DNA of 63,865 nucleotides from an uncultured Pelagibacteraceae bacterium (GTDB lineage Bacteria > Pseudomonadota > Alphaproteobacteria > Pelagibacterales > Pelagibacteraceae), in NCBI GenBank assembly GCA_902511185.1, contig CABXEK010000003.1, forward strand, positions 1 through 63,865. The letters run 5' to 3'. Both the position numbers and the translations under genes were made by a program. A model generated the notes under the pieces. That model was not told the origin of the DNA and did not search any database. It saw only the letters and a list, made by a program, of their open reading frames with translations. How positions within the stretch are numbered: position 1 is the stretch's first letter; each line of letters starts with the position of its first letter. This document shows positions 8,025 through 17,033 of the stretch, piece by piece.

Positions 8025-9211
8025 TTATATAAATCTATTAATGCTTTTGCTTTGATAAAATTTTCATTAAATTCATGTTTTGCATTGCTGTCTATTACAA
8101 CACCTGATGCTACTGATATTTCAGAAGTATTTTTATAATTTAATATTGATCTAATAATAATATTAAATCTCATATCACCATTAAATTTTATAAAACCAAA
8201 ACTACCTGTGTAAATATTTCTATTTTCTTTTTCCTGATTATTTAAAAGATTGAGAGTACTTATTTTTGGACAACCAATTACAGAACCACCTGGCATCATG
8301 GCCTTTATGATATCTATATTCTCTACTTTATCTTTAAGTTTACCAGAAATTAAGCTTACGTAGTGATAAAGATCTTTATATTCTTCAACAGACTTCTCTT
8401 TTTTTAATTTTACACTTCCAGGTATACAAATTCTTGAAAGATCATTTCTTTCCATATCAACAATCATGTTATGCTCTTTTGTTTCCTTAATATTGTTTTT
8501 AAAGAAATTTAAGGCCTTTTTTTTATTAATCTTTTTGGTCTTCCTTAATGTGCCAGCAATTGGTTTTGTTGATATGGAAGAGCCTTTTTTATTGATTAAA
8601 TTTTCAGGGGAGCAGCTAATAATTGAGTAATTTTTATCCTTAATCATAAATGCTTCAGGAGCAAGATTACTTTTTGTAAGTCTACAAAAAAAATCAATGG
8701 GATCAATTTGTGATTTATTTTTATATTTTGTGCATATTTTTATTTGATATGTCAGACCAGATCTTATTTTCTTTTTAAATTTGTCAAAAATTTTTTTATA
8801 CGACTTTTGGTTAATATTTATTTTAAAATTTCTATCAATTTTTTGATTAGATTTAAGATTATAAATCAAATTCTCTTTAAAATTAATTTTTGTTTCTGGT
8901 TTATAAAAAATTCCCTTAGGAAAATTAATACTTTTCTGTCTACGTATTTTAACCCCTATCAAATTATTTAATAATTCATATCCAAAAAAACCAATATATA
9001 AATCTGTGCTTTGATATTTTCTTTTAGAACTGTTCCTTTGTTTTAAAAACTGTCTAATATTTTGGTTATTTAAAATAATTTTTTTTGAAAAATCAGTAAA
9101 AAGATCAAAGCCTTTATTTGTTTTATAAATAATAAAAGGTTTCCTTGATTTATTAATATTATTTAAATAATTTTTTTTAATCAATTTTCTAAGATGTTTG
9201 AAGTCTTGCAA
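8021..9211 (-). CDS. pabB: Aminodeoxychorismate synthase component I
   Basis: A 396-residue chorismate-binding enzyme. Conserved C-terminal motifs are present: FSIISCSPENLI-type (YSIISCSPENL), STKPIAGTLRK, EHNMIVDMERNDLSRIC, PGGSVIGCPKISTLNLL, YTGSFGFI and EFNENFIKAKAL. The PIAGTxR signature (rather than the anthranilate synthase form) and the pabA/pabC neighbours favour p-aminobenzoate synthesis. The N-terminal third is very rich in Lys, Asn and Ile and poorly conserved, as often seen in AT-rich genomes. It overlaps the MFS gene by 23 bases. Confidence 0.87.
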   Translation of the reverse strand: MQDFKHLRKLIKKNYLNNINKSRKPFIIYKTNKGFDLFTDFSKKIILNNQNIRQFLKQRNSSKRKYQSTDLYIGFFGYELLNNLIGVKIRRQKSINFPKGIFYKPETKINFKENLIYNLKSNQKIDRNFKININQKSYKKIFDKFKKKIRSGLTYQIKICTKYKNKSQIDPIDFFCRLTKSNLAPEAFMIKDKNYSIISCSPENLINKKGSSISTKPIAGTLRKTKKINKKKALNFFKNNIKETKEHNMIVDMERNDLSRICIPGSVKLKKEKSVEEYKDLYHYVSLISGKLKDKVENIDIIKAMMPGGSVIGCPKISTLNLLNNQEKENRNIYTGSFGFIKFNGDMRFNIIIRSILNYKNTSEISVASGVVIDSNAKHEFNENFIKAKALIDLYK

Positions 9212-10409
9212 CTTGTTTTTCTACTATAGGTAAATGTATCAAACCTGCAAAAATTGACAAAGCAATAGATATATACCAAGCATAATCATATGAGCCATAT
9301 AGGTCATGAAAAACACCTCCCAAGTAAGCTCCTAAAAAAGATCCTACTTGATGGCTTAAAAATACTATTCCATACAATAAACCAATATATTTAGTTCCGA
9401 ATATAAAACCAACCAATCCCATTGTTGGTGGAACTGTTGAGAGCCATAAAAAACCAAAAGTAATTCCAAACAAAACTGCAATAATTGGACTTGGTGGAAG
9501 AAAAATAAATATCGCAATAACCAATCCTCTTGCTAAATAAATTGTGCTTAGAATTATTTTTTTACTAAATTTTTGAGCTAAATATCCAGATGTTAATGTT
9601 CCTGCTATATTGAATAAGCCTATCATAGATAAAATTGTTACTGTGCACCATTCAGGCAAACCTCTATCATTAATATAAATTGGAATATGTGTTGCGACTA
9701 AAGCTATATGCCAACCACAAACAAAAAAGCCTAGAGTTAGGTATATAAAACTTTTACTTTTAAAAGCTTCTTGAAGTGCTTCACCAGCAGTTTGCTTATC
9801 ATCAATTATGCCACCAACTACATCTTTTGGAGTAGTTAAGTAAAAAGCTAATATCAAGCCTGCAAAAATAAAAGCCGCATAAATTAAAAGTGTACTTTCC
9901 CAACCAAACTCAACAAGCGAATATCTAGTGAATACAGGTGATACGAAATAACCAAATGAACCAGCAGCGGTAACTATACCAATAGCTGCAGTTCTGTTGG
10001 ATTGAGGGAAATGCTTTGCTACTACTGAAACAGGAATACTGATTGCAGTTCCACCAAGTGCTACACCTATTAAAACACCAATGCCAGTTACAAAATAAAG
10101 CCCAGTGTTATATTCTGAGACCAACATCAAAACACCAAGTAAGTAAAAAATAAAACCAATAAATACTGCTATGTGACCACCATACTTATCTGTAATAACA
10201 CCAAACCAAGGTGCGAAAGCTCCCCATAAAAACATTTGAAGACCTAAAGCAAAACCAAATTGTGAAAGGGTTATTCCTAGATCTGTTGAAAAATCAAAAT
10301 AAAACATTCCAAATGTTTGTCTAATTCCAAGTGAAATAATCACTATTGCACAAGCTGAAATAAGAGTAATTAAAACTGTTTTATTTTTGATAAATTTTTC
10401 AGAAGACAT
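9189..10409 (-). CDS. MFS transporter (OFA/monocarboxylate-like)
   Basis: A 406-residue major-facilitator protein with twelve predicted membrane helices in two halves. The loop 2-3 signature appears as GVITDKYGGHIAV (about 75-87), and a second copy, GYLAQKFSKKII, is in the C-terminal half. The R-Q-T-F-G-M segment near residue 30 and GxALGGTAISIPV resemble the oxalate/formate and monocarboxylate antiporter branch. The substrate cannot be read from the sequence. It overlaps pabB and lies 7 bases from the lyase gene upstream, so it is probably in the same transcript by compaction, not function. Confidence 0.85.
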   Translation of the reverse strand: MSSEKFIKNKTVLITLISACAIVIISLGIRQTFGMFYFDFSTDLGITLSQFGFALGLQMFLWGAFAPWFGVITDKYGGHIAVFIGFIFYLLGVLMLVSEYNTGLYFVTGIGVLIGVALGGTAISIPVSVVAKHFPQSNRTAAIGIVTAAGSFGYFVSPVFTRYSLVEFGWESTLLIYAAFIFAGLILAFYLTTPKDVVGGIIDDKQTAGEALQEAFKSKSFIYLTLGFFVCGWHIALVATHIPIYINDRGLPEWCTVTILSMIGLFNIAGTLTSGYLAQKFSKKIILSTIYLARGLVIAIFIFLPPSPIIAVLFGITFGFLWLSTVPPTMGLVGFIFGTKYIGLLYGIVFLSHQVGSFLGAYLGGVFHDLYGSYDYAWYISIALSIFAGLIHLPIVEKQVARLQTS

Positions 10410-10416
10410 TTAAAGA

Positions 10417-11592
10417 TTACTTTAAATGTTTTAATGATTGCTTGATATCTGCGATAAGGTCGCTTGGATCTTCAAGTCCTATATGCAATCTAACAAGATG
10501 TTCGTTTTTAGCTAACTTAAGATAACTTCTGCTACCCTGTTCTCTTATGTTTTGATGTAATGCTAAACTTTCAAATCCACCCCAGCTATATCCATGACCA
10601 AATAATTTTAAATTATTTACAAATTTAACTACTGATTTTTCATTTTTAGATTTAATTCTTAGACCCATTAATCCAGAAGCACCAGAATAATATTTTTTCC
10701 ACATCCTAAAATTAAAAGAATCTTTCTTGTAAGGATATAATAATTTTATATTTTTAAATTTAGATAAAAATTTTGCAACTTTTTTTGCGTTTTCTCTATG
10801 TCTGTCTAATCTTACATCCAAAGTTCTTAAACCTCTTGTTATTAGATAGGCATCATCAGGTCCTAATCTTAAACCAGTAATTCTTTCAGCAGCTTTTACT
10901 TTTGGAAAAACTTTTTTGTTAACAGCTAAACTTCCACCCATTACATCAGAATGACCTGAATAATATTTTGTAGCAGATACAATAGACATATCAAAACCAA
11001 GTTTAATTGGTTTTAAAAAATATGGTGTACCCCATGTATTGTCTATTGCTGTTATAATTTTATTTTTTTTTGCAATTGAAATAATTTTTCCAAGATCTTG
11101 AAAATCAAAAGTATTGCTTCCTGGATTTTCTACAAAAATTAATTTTGTTTTTTTTGTTATATTTTTTTCCAAAGTTTTAAGGTCGTGTGGATTATAAAAT
11201 GTAGTTTTAATATTAAATTCTTTTAAAAACTCTTGTGAAAGTAAACGTGTTGGGCTGTAGACTGGATCAGCTACTATGATTTCATCACCTGGTCGTGTAA
11301 CACTAAAAATTGCAAGAAATACTGCTCCAAAACCAGTAGGTGTTAAAAAAGTAAAATAACTCTCTTCTAGTTTTGATAAAATTTGCTGCAATATATGTGT
11401 GGTTGAAGTTCCTTGTCTTCCATAATCAAAATGTCCCCCTGTAGGGTTTTTTTTCGCTTTATTTTGCATTTTTCGAATATCTTGCATTGATTTGAAAATA
11501 ATCGTTGAAGCTCTCACAATTGGTGGATTAACTGATTGATTATGAAAGTCTTTTGCAGTGTGTTTTAAAAATGTTTTAAAAGAATTACTCAT
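10417..11592 (-). CDS. metC: Cystathionine beta-lyase / Cys-Met metabolism PLP enzyme
   Basis: A 391-residue enzyme of the Cys/Met gamma-family (fold type I PLP). Key blocks: YGRQGTST near residue 58, LTPTGFGAVFLA (phosphate-binding loop, about 82-93), FVENPGSNTFDFQDL, DNTWGTPYFLKP and the PLP-lysine segment SATKYYSGHSDVMGG (about 199-213). C-terminal GGFESL is also typical. This group includes cystathionine beta-lyase (MetC) and related lyases. TPTGFGA and the Trp in DNTW suggest MetC over gamma-synthase. It would give homocysteine for methionine synthesis in the cytoplasm. Confidence 0.83.
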   Translation of the reverse strand: MSNSFKTFLKHTAKDFHNQSVNPPIVRASTIIFKSMQDIRKMQNKAKKNPTGGHFDYGRQGTSTTHILQQILSKLEESYFTFLTPTGFGAVFLAIFSVTRPGDEIIVADPVYSPTRLLSQEFLKEFNIKTTFYNPHDLKTLEKNITKKTKLIFVENPGSNTFDFQDLGKIISIAKKNKIITAIDNTWGTPYFLKPIKLGFDMSIVSATKYYSGHSDVMGGSLAVNKKVFPKVKAAERITGLRLGPDDAYLITRGLRTLDVRLDRHRENAKKVAKFLSKFKNIKLLYPYKKDSFNFRMWKKYYSGASGLMGLRIKSKNEKSVVKFVNNLKLFGHGYSWGGFESLALHQNIREQGSRSYLKLAKNEHLVRLHIGLEDPSDLIADIKQSLKHLK

Positions 11593-11667
11593 AATAAAAT
11601 TTGATATGTTTAGAAGACAATGCTATATCCCGTAAAAAACGTCAATAAAATTAATAAATAGGATTAA

Positions 11668-11751
11668 ATGAGTTACCCAAAGAAACATAGAGGCCGAAGA
11701 AAACAAGGCTCTAAAAAAAGAAGAGCAAAAAGAAAAAATAAGAAGAAGTAA
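11668..11751 (+). CDS. Possible 27-aa very basic microprotein
   Basis: A short open frame, ATG at 11668 to TAA at 11749-11751, encodes MSYPKKHRGRRKQG followed by a run of Lys, Arg and Asn. 17 of 27 residues are Lys or Arg. A Shine-Dalgarno-like AGGA lies seven bases before the ATG. It sits on the plus strand in the gap between the two minus-strand genes metC and mnmA. Size and charge resemble very small ribosome-associated proteins (Thx, or mS38/COX24-like peptides), but I cannot match it to any of them. It may be real or a chance product of A-rich DNA. Confidence 0.4.
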   Translation: MSYPKKHRGRRKQGSKKRRAKRKNKKK

Positions 11752-11757
11752 TTCCTT

Positions 11758-12876
11758 CTATTCTTTAATCCATCCACCACCCAGTACTTTATGGCCAAAT
11801 TGGTCTTTGCTATAAAATACACATGCTTGTCCTGGTGAAATACCATCTTCAGGATTAACCAAGCTCACATAGGCAGTATTATTCTCTTTTAGGTCAACTT
11901 TTGCTTCAAGAAGATTCCCTGTTGATCTAACTTTTACAAAAATATTTTGATCTAAATCTTTTTTATCCGTTAATAAATTTAAATCTTTAAGAGAGATATC
12001 TTTTTTTCCAAGGTTTTCTTTTGGACCAACTATAATTTCATTATTTTCTGAATTTATTTTTAGAACATATAAAGGTTCTTTATCTGAAACTTTAATCCCT
12101 CTTCTTTGTCCAATTGTAAAATTAATAATTCCATCATGAACACCAATTACATTTCCTTCTAAGTTTTTTATATTTCCTTTTTTAAAAGAGTCTGGTCTAA
12201 ATTTTCTAATTACTGATGCATAATCTCCATTAGGAACAAAGCATATATCCTGGCTATCAGGTTTGTCTGCAACATTTAAATCTAATTCTTTAGCAATTTC
12301 TCTTGTTTTATCTTTTAACATTCCACCTAACGGAAATCTTAAATAATTCAATTGTTCACGAGTTGTGTTAAATAAAAAATAACTTTGATCTCTGCTTTCA
12401 TCAATCGCTCTATACATATTATTTGTATTATTATTTGTAATGTTTTTAACATAATGACCTGTAACTAATGCATCTGCATTTAGTTCTTTTGATACTTCAA
12501 ATAAATCTTTAAATTTTACAGTTTGATTACATTGAACGCATGGTATTGGTGTTTCTCCATTTAAATAACTATCAACAAAATTATCAATTACTCCTTGTTT
12601 AAACTTATCTTGGTAATATAAAATTTTATGCTCAATCCCTAATTTATTTGCAACACGTTTTGCATCCATTATGTCTTGTCCAGAACAACATTGTTTCGAT
12701 TTAGCAACTTCTTTCCCATCATCATAAAGTTTTAGAGTAATGCCTATAACTTTATAACCTTCATTTTTCATAATTCCTGCAACTGTTGAAGAATCTACTC
12801 CACCAGACATGGCTACTACTACAGTGGTATCAATAGGCTTTTTATTAATTCCAATAGAATTTAATTCTTTATTCAT
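11758..12876 (-). CDS. mnmA: tRNA-specific 2-thiouridylase
   Basis: A 372-residue enzyme that thiolates U34 of the Lys, Glu and Gln tRNAs. The PP-loop [15 protein letters not shown] is at about residues 20-34. The first catalytic cysteine is in [11 protein letters not shown] (about 113-123) and the second in [13 protein letters not shown] (about 206-218). The C-terminal beta-barrel has FTIGQRRGI and the [20 protein letters not shown] block. Length fits the family. It is a solitary housekeeping gene, convergent with the basic microprotein ORF. Confidence 0.96.
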   Translation of the reverse strand: MNKELNSIGINKKPIDTTVVVAMSGGVDSSTVAGIMKNEGYKVIGITLKLYDDGKEVAKSKQCCSGQDIMDAKRVANKLGIEHKILYYQDKFKQGVIDNFVDSYLNGETPIPCVQCNQTVKFKDLFEVSKELNADALVTGHYVKNITNNNTNNMYRAIDESRDQSYFLFNTTREQLNYLRFPLGGMLKDKTREIAKELDLNVADKPDSQDICFVPNGDYASVIRKFRPDSFKKGNIKNLEGNVIGVHDGIINFTIGQRRGIKVSDKEPLYVLKINSENNEIIVGPKENLGKKDISLKDLNLLTDKKDLDQNIFVKVRSTGNLLEAKVDLKENNTAYVSLVNPEDGISPGQACVFYSKDQFGHKVLGGGWIKE

Positions 12877-12917
12877 AAGGTGGTATTTATACTTATTTAC
12901 AATATAATTTAAATTAA

Positions 12918-13085
12918 ATGATTTTAGATTATGAACCAGGTGACAAAGTCACTAATCCAAACAATAAAGACTGGGGTATTGGACAAGTTCAATCTATTAT
13001 CCATGACAAAGTAACTGTAAATTTTGAAAATGCAGGAAAAAAAGTGATTAATGCAAAAAATATAGAATTAAAACGAATTAAATAG
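12918..13085 (+). CDS. DUF3553 family protein
   Basis: A 55-residue protein, ATG at 12918 and TAG at 13083-13085. It matches the DUF3553 pattern well: [32 protein letters not shown] and a final INAKNIELK. This small SH3-like beta-barrel domain is common in alphaproteobacteria as a free-standing protein; its function is unknown, though related barrels occur in UvrD-like helicases. It ends seven bases before the CysQ-like gene and probably shares its mRNA, with a start 41 bases from the divergent mnmA start. Confidence 0.85.
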   Translation: MILDYEPGDKVTNPNNKDWGIGQVQSIIHDKVTVNFENAGKKVINAKNIELKRIK

Positions 13086-13092
13086 ATTTTAA

Positions 13093-13857
13093 ATGGATAT
13101 AAAAATAATAGTTGAAAAATTAATCGATCCCTTTTTAGAGGCAGGCGCATTATCATTATCACTAAGAAAAAAAGGATTAAAAAAAGAAATTAAGTCTGAC
13201 AACACACCTGTAAGTAATGGTGATATTGAGGTTAATAAATTTATAACAAAAAAAATATCTGAAATCACACCAGATATGCCAATAATATCAGAGGAAACTT
13301 CTGACAATAAGGATAACGTCCAATTAAAAAATTTTTGGTTAGTAGATCCTATAGACGGAACATATGATTATATAAATGATCTAGAAGAATTTACAATTAA
13401 TGCTGGTTTGATTATTAATAATAAACCTGTAGCAGGGTTAATTTATGCACCTGCTAAAAAAAGAATGTTTTATTCTTACGGACCCGGAAGTGCTTTTGAA
13501 CTTACTGATGGACAAACTATTAATCTAAGTAGTAAAATTAATAATAATCGCAGAAATATTAAATTTATTTCTTATTCAAACAAAATTAAACCTGAAATTC
13601 TAAAAATCTATAAAGATATTGGTGTAGTTGAAAATGTGAGAATGAAAAGTTCACTTAAATTTTGCGTAGTGGCATCTGGTGAATTTGATGGCTACGTTGC
13701 AGAACCAAGAGCTTACGAATGGGACATTGCAGCAGGTCATGCAATATTAATACATTCTGGTGGAACCGTTACAGATTTTTATGGTAATGAGATACTTTAT
13801 GGAAAAAAAGACCTAAAAAATCCAAGCTTAATTTTAAAAAGTAAAAATATATTATAA
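13093..13857 (+). CDS. cysQ: Inositol-monophosphatase-family phosphatase (CysQ-like)
   Basis: A 254-residue Mg-dependent phosphatase. Metal-binding motifs are visible: EE in PIISEETSD (about 63-71), DPIDGTYDYI (about 83-92, the family DPxDGT), and WDIAAGHAIL near residue 210 (the W-D-x-A-A motif). CysQ hydrolyses 3'-phosphoadenosine 5'-phosphate formed in sulfate assimilation. Inositol-1-phosphatase or histidinol-phosphatase activity is possible in this superfamily, and the motifs do not discriminate. It lies between DUF3553 and a tiny membrane protein, with a 1-base overlap to the latter. Confidence 0.8.
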   Translation: MDIKIIVEKLIDPFLEAGALSLSLRKKGLKKEIKSDNTPVSNGDIEVNKFITKKISEITPDMPIISEETSDNKDNVQLKNFWLVDPIDGTYDYINDLEEFTINAGLIINNKPVAGLIYAPAKKRMFYSYGPGSAFELTDGQTINLSSKINNNRRNIKFISYSNKIKPEILKIYKDIGVVENVRMKSSLKFCVVASGEFDGYVAEPRAYEWDIAAGHAILIHSGGTVTDFYGNEILYGKKDLKNPSLILKSKNIL

Positions 13858-14006
13858 TGGATGAACAGTTAAGAATTATACTTATTATAATAGTTTCTGT
13901 TTCAATTTTTGGGTTATTAATTTTTGTATTTGTTAAAAACTATGTAAGAAATAAGATTAATAATTTAGTTAGAGAAGAAAATAATAAAAAAACTAAAGTA
14001 GATTAA
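13857..14006 (+). CDS. Single-helix membrane microprotein, 49 aa
   Basis: The frame runs from ATG at 13857, which shares a base with the TAA of the phosphatase gene (TAATG), to TAA at 14004-14006. The product begins MDEQLRIILIIIVSVSIFG, continues with a hydrophobic helix to about residue 27, and ends in a positively charged tail. The overlapping start implies translation by coupling to the upstream gene. The 3' end overlaps the convergent recX gene by 14 bases. I recognise no family; N-out/C-in topology is suggested by the charged tail. Confidence 0.65.
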   Translation: MDEQLRIILIIIVSVSIFGLLIFVFVKNYVRNKINNLVREENNKKTKVD

Positions 14007-14556
14007 TAATTTTAAGATATTCATCTTTTTCTATATCCATTACTTTTCTTGAAGTTTCAAAATCAAAACCATTTCTTGCTAACAAAGATATATCTTTCTT
14101 ATAAAATAACGTCCTATTATCTTCGGTTCTTGCTGGCCCAATTCTTTTTTTTTTGCAAATTTTAATTGCTGAGAAAAAATCTTGATCAGAGTTATCCTCT
14201 TTGATTTTGTCAACAGTACTTTTTATAAACTCATCATGAATTCCTTTTCCTATTAAATAATTTCTAATCTTGTTAATAGAGCTCCCTCTTTGAATCATAC
14301 TTTTTGCTTTGCTTTCAGAATAAAATCGATCGTTAATAAATTTACTTTTTTCTAGATTAGATAAAACAATATCAATCAATTTATTAACATCTTTTTTTCT
14401 TACGTCAGAAGATGAAAGTTTCATATACTTTTTTAACAAATAAGTCTTTAACTGCTGTTTTGAAGGTGCATATTTTTCAATATAAGCAAATGCAAAATTT
14501 CTCATTTCTTCCACAGTTACTTGCAGTGTTTTTTTTCTATTTCTTATAGGAATCAT
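13993..14556 (-). CDS. recX: RecX-family regulator of RecA
   Basis: A 187-residue helical protein with RecX three-helix repeats. AFAYIEKYAPSKQQLKTYL (about 27-45) is the first repeat and FINDRFYSESKAKSMIQRGSS (about 76-96) the second, the latter containing the family D-x-x-[FY]-A/S pattern and the RG-S turn. RecX modulates RecA filaments. The pattern is weaker at the C-terminus (KKKRIGPAR). No recA is nearby, as in other alphaproteobacteria where recX stands alone. The start lies 26 bases from the divergent 14583 gene. Confidence 0.8.
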   Translation of the reverse strand: MIPIRNRKKTLQVTVEEMRNFAFAYIEKYAPSKQQLKTYLLKKYMKLSSSDVRKKDVNKLIDIVLSNLEKSKFINDRFYSESKAKSMIQRGSSINKIRNYLIGKGIHDEFIKSTVDKIKEDNSDQDFFSAIKICKKKRIGPARTEDNRTLFYKKDISLLARNGFDFETSRKVMDIEKDEYLKIINLL

Positions 14557-14582
14557 GGTTAGATTTTATATAATATAATTAA

Positions 14583-15056
14583 ATGATCGAACAAATTTAT
14601 ACTTATTTTTCTATTGAGACACTGTATATGTGGATCAACATAGGTGTATTACCGTTATGGTTTATGCTAATTTTTTTTCCTCAGTCTCATATAAGTAGAA
14701 TTTTCGTTGCTTCAATATTTCCAATATTTGTTTTAAGTGGTGTCTATATTTTCATTTTATATAAATCCTATTTAATTGGTTATGATTTTGGTGGTAATTT
14801 TACATTGTACTTGGGTTTAAATGAGCTTTCTAGATTATTTGAGGATCATCTGTATTTAATGCTTTTTTGGACTCACTTTATTTCAATCAATTTATTTGTG
14901 GCTGGGTGGATAGTTAAGGACTCTCAAAGATTTTATATCAATAAAGTTTTAGTGGCGATCCCATTAATAATTACTTATTTAATTGGACCAATTGGTTTAT
15001 TCATTTATTGGATTATTAGAATTTTCTATGCAAAAAAAATGAACTTGTATGAGTAG
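14583..15056 (+). CDS. ABA4-like (DUF4281) membrane protein
   Basis: A 157-residue membrane protein with four helices. It has the DUF4281/ABA4-like features: LPLWFMLIFFPQS near residues 23-35, an F-x-x-D-x-x-L-x-L-x-x-W-x-H segment (FEDHLYLMLFWTHF, about 86-99), LFVAGWIVKDSQR (about 104-116) and the final YLIGPIGLFIYWIIR. The plant member ABA4 is needed for neoxanthin formation, but the bacterial role is unknown. It overlaps the next gene by eight bases, giving a probable operon. Confidence 0.8.
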   Translation: MIEQIYTYFSIETLYMWINIGVLPLWFMLIFFPQSHISRIFVASIFPIFVLSGVYIFILYKSYLIGYDFGGNFTLYLGLNELSRLFEDHLYLMLFWTHFISINLFVAGWIVKDSQRFYINKVLVAIPLIITYLIGPIGLFIYWIIRIFYAKKMNLYE

Positions 15057-15630
15057 CTATATCGATTTTTATTTTGATGTAATCAGCCCATATTCATACA
15101 TAGCTCATAAAAAAATTCAAAAAATTATAGATAACCAGAAAATTATTTTTAATTACAAGCCTATTTTTCTTGGTGGTCTTCATAATCTAGCAGGAATAAG
15201 TGCTCCTGCTTTTAACAAATATAAAATGAAAAATATGAAAAATGATTGTGAATTAGTTTCAAAAAAAAATGATATTTCATTTACATGGAATTTAAAATTT
15301 CCAATAAATTCACTTTCAATTATGCGAGGATATTTATCTGTAAATAATAATCAAAAAGAAGAATATTTAAATATATTTTTTAATGCTTATTGGAAAGATA
15401 ATTTGGATTTATCATCAGAAAAAGAATTTTCTAAATTATTAGAAACTTTAAGAATTGATGATAAAGTTTTTTTTGAAAAAATTAAACAACAATCAATAAA
15501 AGATGATTTAAAAAAATTAACAAGTGATGCTTTTAATAGAGAGATATTTGGTGCACCAACCTTCGTTGTGAATAACAAAATTTTCTGGGGACAAGATCGG
15601 CTTAAATATGCACTTGAAGAATTAAATTAA
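15049..15630 (+). CDS. 2-hydroxychromene-2-carboxylate isomerase family (DsbA fold)
   Basis: A 193-residue thioredoxin-like protein of the HCCA isomerase/kappa-GST group. The N-terminus FYFDVISPYSYIAHKKI (about 7-23) carries the serine that replaces DsbA cysteine, as in the isomerases. FKPIFLGGL-type, then GAPTFVVNNKIFWGQDRL (about 169-186) is the canonical C-terminal motif. The known member isomerises a naphthalene-pathway intermediate; in SAR11 the substrate is unknown and glutathione-linked chemistry is more likely. It ends one base from the convergent rhodanese gene. Confidence 0.85.
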   Translation: MSSYIDFYFDVISPYSYIAHKKIQKIIDNQKIIFNYKPIFLGGLHNLAGISAPAFNKYKMKNMKNDCELVSKKNDISFTWNLKFPINSLSIMRGYLSVNNNQKEEYLNIFFNAYWKDNLDLSSEKEFSKLLETLRIDDKVFFEKIKQQSIKDDLKKLTSDAFNREIFGAPTFVVNNKIFWGQDRLKYALEELN

Positions 15631-15631
15631 A

Positions 15632-16015
15632 TTATACTATTTTAAATTTACTTTGGCTAATTGCACCAAAACCACCTTCGATGTGTGATATTTTTTCATA
15701 TCCCATATTTTTTAAAGCCTTAACGGCTAGAGCAGATCTTACGCCTCCCGCACAAAATAAAACCATTTCTTTGTTTGGGTCTAAAACACCTTGTTGAAAC
15801 AAGGCGCTGCTAGGATCCAAATAAATTTCTAACATTCCTCTTGTTATATGTACTGAATTTTTAACTTTACCAGTATTTTCTAATTCACGTGCGTCTCTTA
15901 TATCAATTAAATTACAACTTTTATCTTCAACCATTTTTAAAGCTTCTTTAGCATTAATCGTTTTGATTTCTTGCATTGCTTCCGATACTAATGTTTGTAA
16001 TGATTTAATAGCCAT
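15632..16015 (-). CDS. Single-domain rhodanese-like protein
   Basis: A 127-residue rhodanese domain. The start is placed at the ATG at 16015 (MAIKSLQ...) because an upstream extension would be poorly conserved and would run into the divergent gene. NLIDIRDARELENTG (about 35-49) is the typical first strand and the active-site loop is FCAGGVRSALA with Cys88. Such proteins carry persulfide sulfur in the cytoplasm. There is no signal peptide. The acceptor is unknown, and the next genes give no hint. Confidence 0.88.
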   Translation of the reverse strand: MAIKSLQTLVSEAMQEIKTINAKEALKMVEDKSCNLIDIRDARELENTGKVKNSVHITRGMLEIYLDPSSALFQQGVLDPNKEMVLFCAGGVRSALAVKALKNMGYEKISHIEGGFGAISQSKFKIV

Positions 16016-16055
16016 AATATTGTAATCCTTTATAACACAAAGATTTAAAACTAAT

Positions 16056-17033
16056 ATGAAAAAACTTTTTATCAAAATTTGCAAATTATTTGGGTTTGAA
16101 ATTTTAGATCAAAATACTTTTTCTTCTCCCACATTAGAAAAAAAATTGAACGAAGAACTCTCAATTATTAACGAAAAATCTATTATTTTACCATTAGGTG
16201 AGGTAAAAATTACTAAAAAGATTAGCTCCATTCTAATAATATTAAGAATGAATACCGATGTTGAAATTTGGGATCAAAATAAAAAAAGATTATTTGAGAT
16301 GCCAAAAATTGAATATTCAAAAAGATCTATTAATTCATTAATTAAAGCTATCGACTATTGTAAATCTAAATATTCTAACATTCATATTAAAACTATAATA
16401 GTTGATGATAATTCTAATAAAGAAAATCTATCTCAAATTAGAAAGATTATTGAAAGTAAAAATATTGATATTGAAACCTTAGATTATTCTAAATATCAAA
16501 ACATAATTAAAAAACAAAAAAATAAAGAAACTTTTGCAAATCTTGCAAGTCTTCTTCAAAGTTTTGAAATTGGCAAAGAAAGAGGCGAAGATTTAATTTT
16601 TTTTATTGAAGATGATTATTTGCATTTTGAACCAATGTTAGAAGAAATGATTGCTTCATATGAGAGAATAGCCTCACAACTAAATAGAGATATTTTTATG
16701 TGTCCAGCTGATTATCCTTACTTATACATGAATAATGAAAAAACAAATATTTTAGTTGGTAATAAAAGACACTGGAGAACTATTGATAAAACATTATGTA
16801 CATTTTTAACTACAAAAAATTTGCTTAATAAATATTGGGATAATTTTTACCAGACATGTCTTGATAGACATGATCCATTTGAGAAATATTTAAATGAAAT
16901 TTATAAAAATGAAATTTGTATTTCGCCACTGAAAAGTTTATCACTACATTTAACAAATATTAATTCAAGTTACGGCTTGTCTCCATTTATTGATTATAAA
17001 AAACTTTGGGAAGAAAATAAAATAAATGATTAA
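16056..17033 (+). CDS. Putative GT-A-fold glycosyltransferase
   Basis: A 325-residue cytoplasmic protein. The central block has features of nucleotide-sugar transferases: KTIIVDDNSNKENL (about 113-126) and IFFIEDDYLHF (about 185-195), with the DD pair in place of the DxD motif. Other parts (HWRTIDKTLCTFLTT, DRHDPFEKYL) are conserved-looking but unassigned. I cannot name donor or acceptor. No other polysaccharide gene is next to it. It overlaps the peroxiredoxin gene by eight bases. Confidence is fair for the fold and low for function. Confidence 0.65.
   Translation: MKKLFIKICKLFGFEILDQNTFSSPTLEKKLNEELSIINEKSIILPLGEVKITKKISSILIILRMNTDVEIWDQNKKRLFEMPKIEYSKRSINSLIKAIDYCKSKYSNIHIKTIIVDDNSNKENLSQIRKIIESKNIDIETLDYSKYQNIIKKQKNKETFANLASLLQSFEIGKERGEDLIFFIEDDYLHFEPMLEEMIASYERIASQLNRDIFMCPADYPYLYMNNEKTNILVGNKRHWRTIDKTLCTFLTTKNLLNKYWDNFYQTCLDRHDPFEKYLNEIYKNEICISPLKSLSLHLTNINSSYGLSPFIDYKKLWEENKIND

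Noticed and set aside
16016..16084. N-terminal extension of the rhodanese gene (up to 150 aa)
   Set aside because: It would run into the divergent glycosyltransferase start region; the internal ATG at 16015 gives a normal single-domain length.
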